From JAHWKS01 sp964458385 (GTDB lineage Bacteria > Planctomycetota > Planctomycetia > Pirellulales > Pirellulaceae): a stretch of DNA of 13,795 nucleotides. Below, piece by piece: positions 13,262 through 13,795 of this stretch (position 1 is the first letter of the stretch; each line of letters starts with the position of its first letter). The notes beneath the pieces were generated by a model, which saw nothing but the letters and a program-made list of their open reading frames with translations, was not told where the DNA came from and searched no databases. Made by a program: the position numbers and the translations under genes. The DNA is taken from contig CAYWIS010000161.1 in assembly GCA_964458385.1 (NCBI GenBank), forward strand, positions 1 to 13,795, given 5' to 3'.

Positions 13262-13795
13262 TTAAACAGGTTCGGGCATGAATTGCGAGATGACCGTCTG
13301 TAACGCCGTGCCCATGACGAACTGGAACGCGGCCCCCAAGATGATGAGCAGCAGCAACGCGGTATAGCTTTTGCCCAAGGTTGTCTTGTGAGCCGCGGCC
13401 ATTCCAAAGGGAATGCTGTAAAACGCAATAAGCACGGCAAGAATCGACAAGCAGGGGCACAGCACCACCACGTTCGCCGCTCCGCCGCAGTACCCCATCA
13501 CTTGGTACGTCGTGCTGATGGACCGGTTGGCGCCGCCCACCAACATCAGCAGCCCATGATAGATGGCGCCGTGCAGCAGGAACGAAATTGCGCTGCTTAT
13601 AAGGACGTACCCCAGCATGATCCCCGCCACCACACCGGCGGTTCCCATATTGTTGCCGCCCGAAAGCGCCGCGATGGCGCCCCCAAACAGAATCGCCAGG
13701 ATCAACCCCATCAGCAACGCGGTCGTAAAGTAATACCCCACCGCCAACCGCAGCCCGTCGGGCCGGAGATTGCCGAATGCTTCTTGGTGGCTGGA
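13262..13795 (-). CDS. Yip1-like multi-pass membrane protein (5' end beyond window)
   Basis: C-terminal 177 residues of an integral membrane protein. The frame stays open to the window edge: codons before the TTG at 13747 read SSHQEAFGNLRPDGLR, so the true start lies outside. About four or five hydrophobic segments can be read: GYYFTTALLMGLILAILFGG; GVVAGIMLGYVLISSAISFL; VVVLCPCLSILAVLIAFYSI; and SYTALLLLIILGAAFQFVMG. The block LHGAIYHGLLMLVGGANRSI followed by STTYQVMGYCGGA resembles the Yip1/DUF1282 family (PF04893). Bacterial members have no established role. It is transcribed toward the RidA gene, with the two stops 95 bases apart. No terminator is evident between them. Confidence 0.8.
   Translation of the reverse strand, partial: SSHQEAFGNLRPDGLRLAVGYYFTTALLMGLILAILFGGAIAALSGGNNMGTAGVVAGIMLGYVLISSAISFLLHGAIYHGLLMLVGGANRSISTTYQVMGYCGGAANVVVLCPCLSILAVLIAFYSIPFGMAAAHKTTLGKSYTALLLLIILGAAFQFVMGTALQTVISQFMPEPV

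Noticed and set aside
13745..13747. TTG at 13747 as the start of the membrane protein
   Set aside because: The frame remains open to the window edge, and the upstream residues read as soluble protein leading into the first membrane segment, so the gene is truncated.

Overview
The window looks like chromosomal DNA from a planctomycete, most likely of the Pirellulales type. Pointers are the several GroEL copies, the DUF1080 (3-keto-disaccharide hydrolase-like) secreted protein, a DUF3500 protein, HEAT-like secreted proteins, GC-rich coding sequence and many short palindromes between genes. It is draft sequence: a run of 10 Ns at 12088-12097 interrupts one gene. This placement comes from gene content and remembered family features, not from a database search.

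Left part (1-5486, + strand) is a protein-folding cluster: a 5'-truncated groEL, groES, a second complete groEL, then after a strong intrinsic terminator dnaJ and grpE. No dnaK lies in the window. The two GroELs are clearly different paralogues. The first ends in a histidine-rich stretch followed by a GGM-type tail; the second has no GGM tail. Middle-left (5575-7059, +) carries two small zinc proteins (an FmdB-type regulator and YacG) and a secreted DUF1080 protein.

From 7132 to 12271 all genes lie on the minus strand: a secreted HEAT-like protein, a class 1B-type dihydroorotate dehydrogenase (pyrimidine synthesis), a 72-residue putative lipoprotein, an HU-family DNA-binding protein with a long low-complexity tail and a good sigma70-type promoter, a YkgJ-type cysteine-cluster protein, and the gap-split DUF3500 protein. 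At the right end are a RidA-family protein (+) and the C-terminal part of a Yip1-like membrane protein (-) that runs off the window.

The chaperone genes form one functional group: GroEL/GroES folding chambers plus the DnaK co-chaperones. The other genes are a mix of housekeeping and planctomycete-typical accessory proteins. I see no RNA genes, CRISPR array, transposase, phage or defence genes. The most interesting signals are the paired, specialised GroELs, the four-copy palindromic repeat family around 1578-1662 and 12421-12650, the structured DNA ahead of dnaJ, and the tailed HU protein. I did not find a convincing new biological system.
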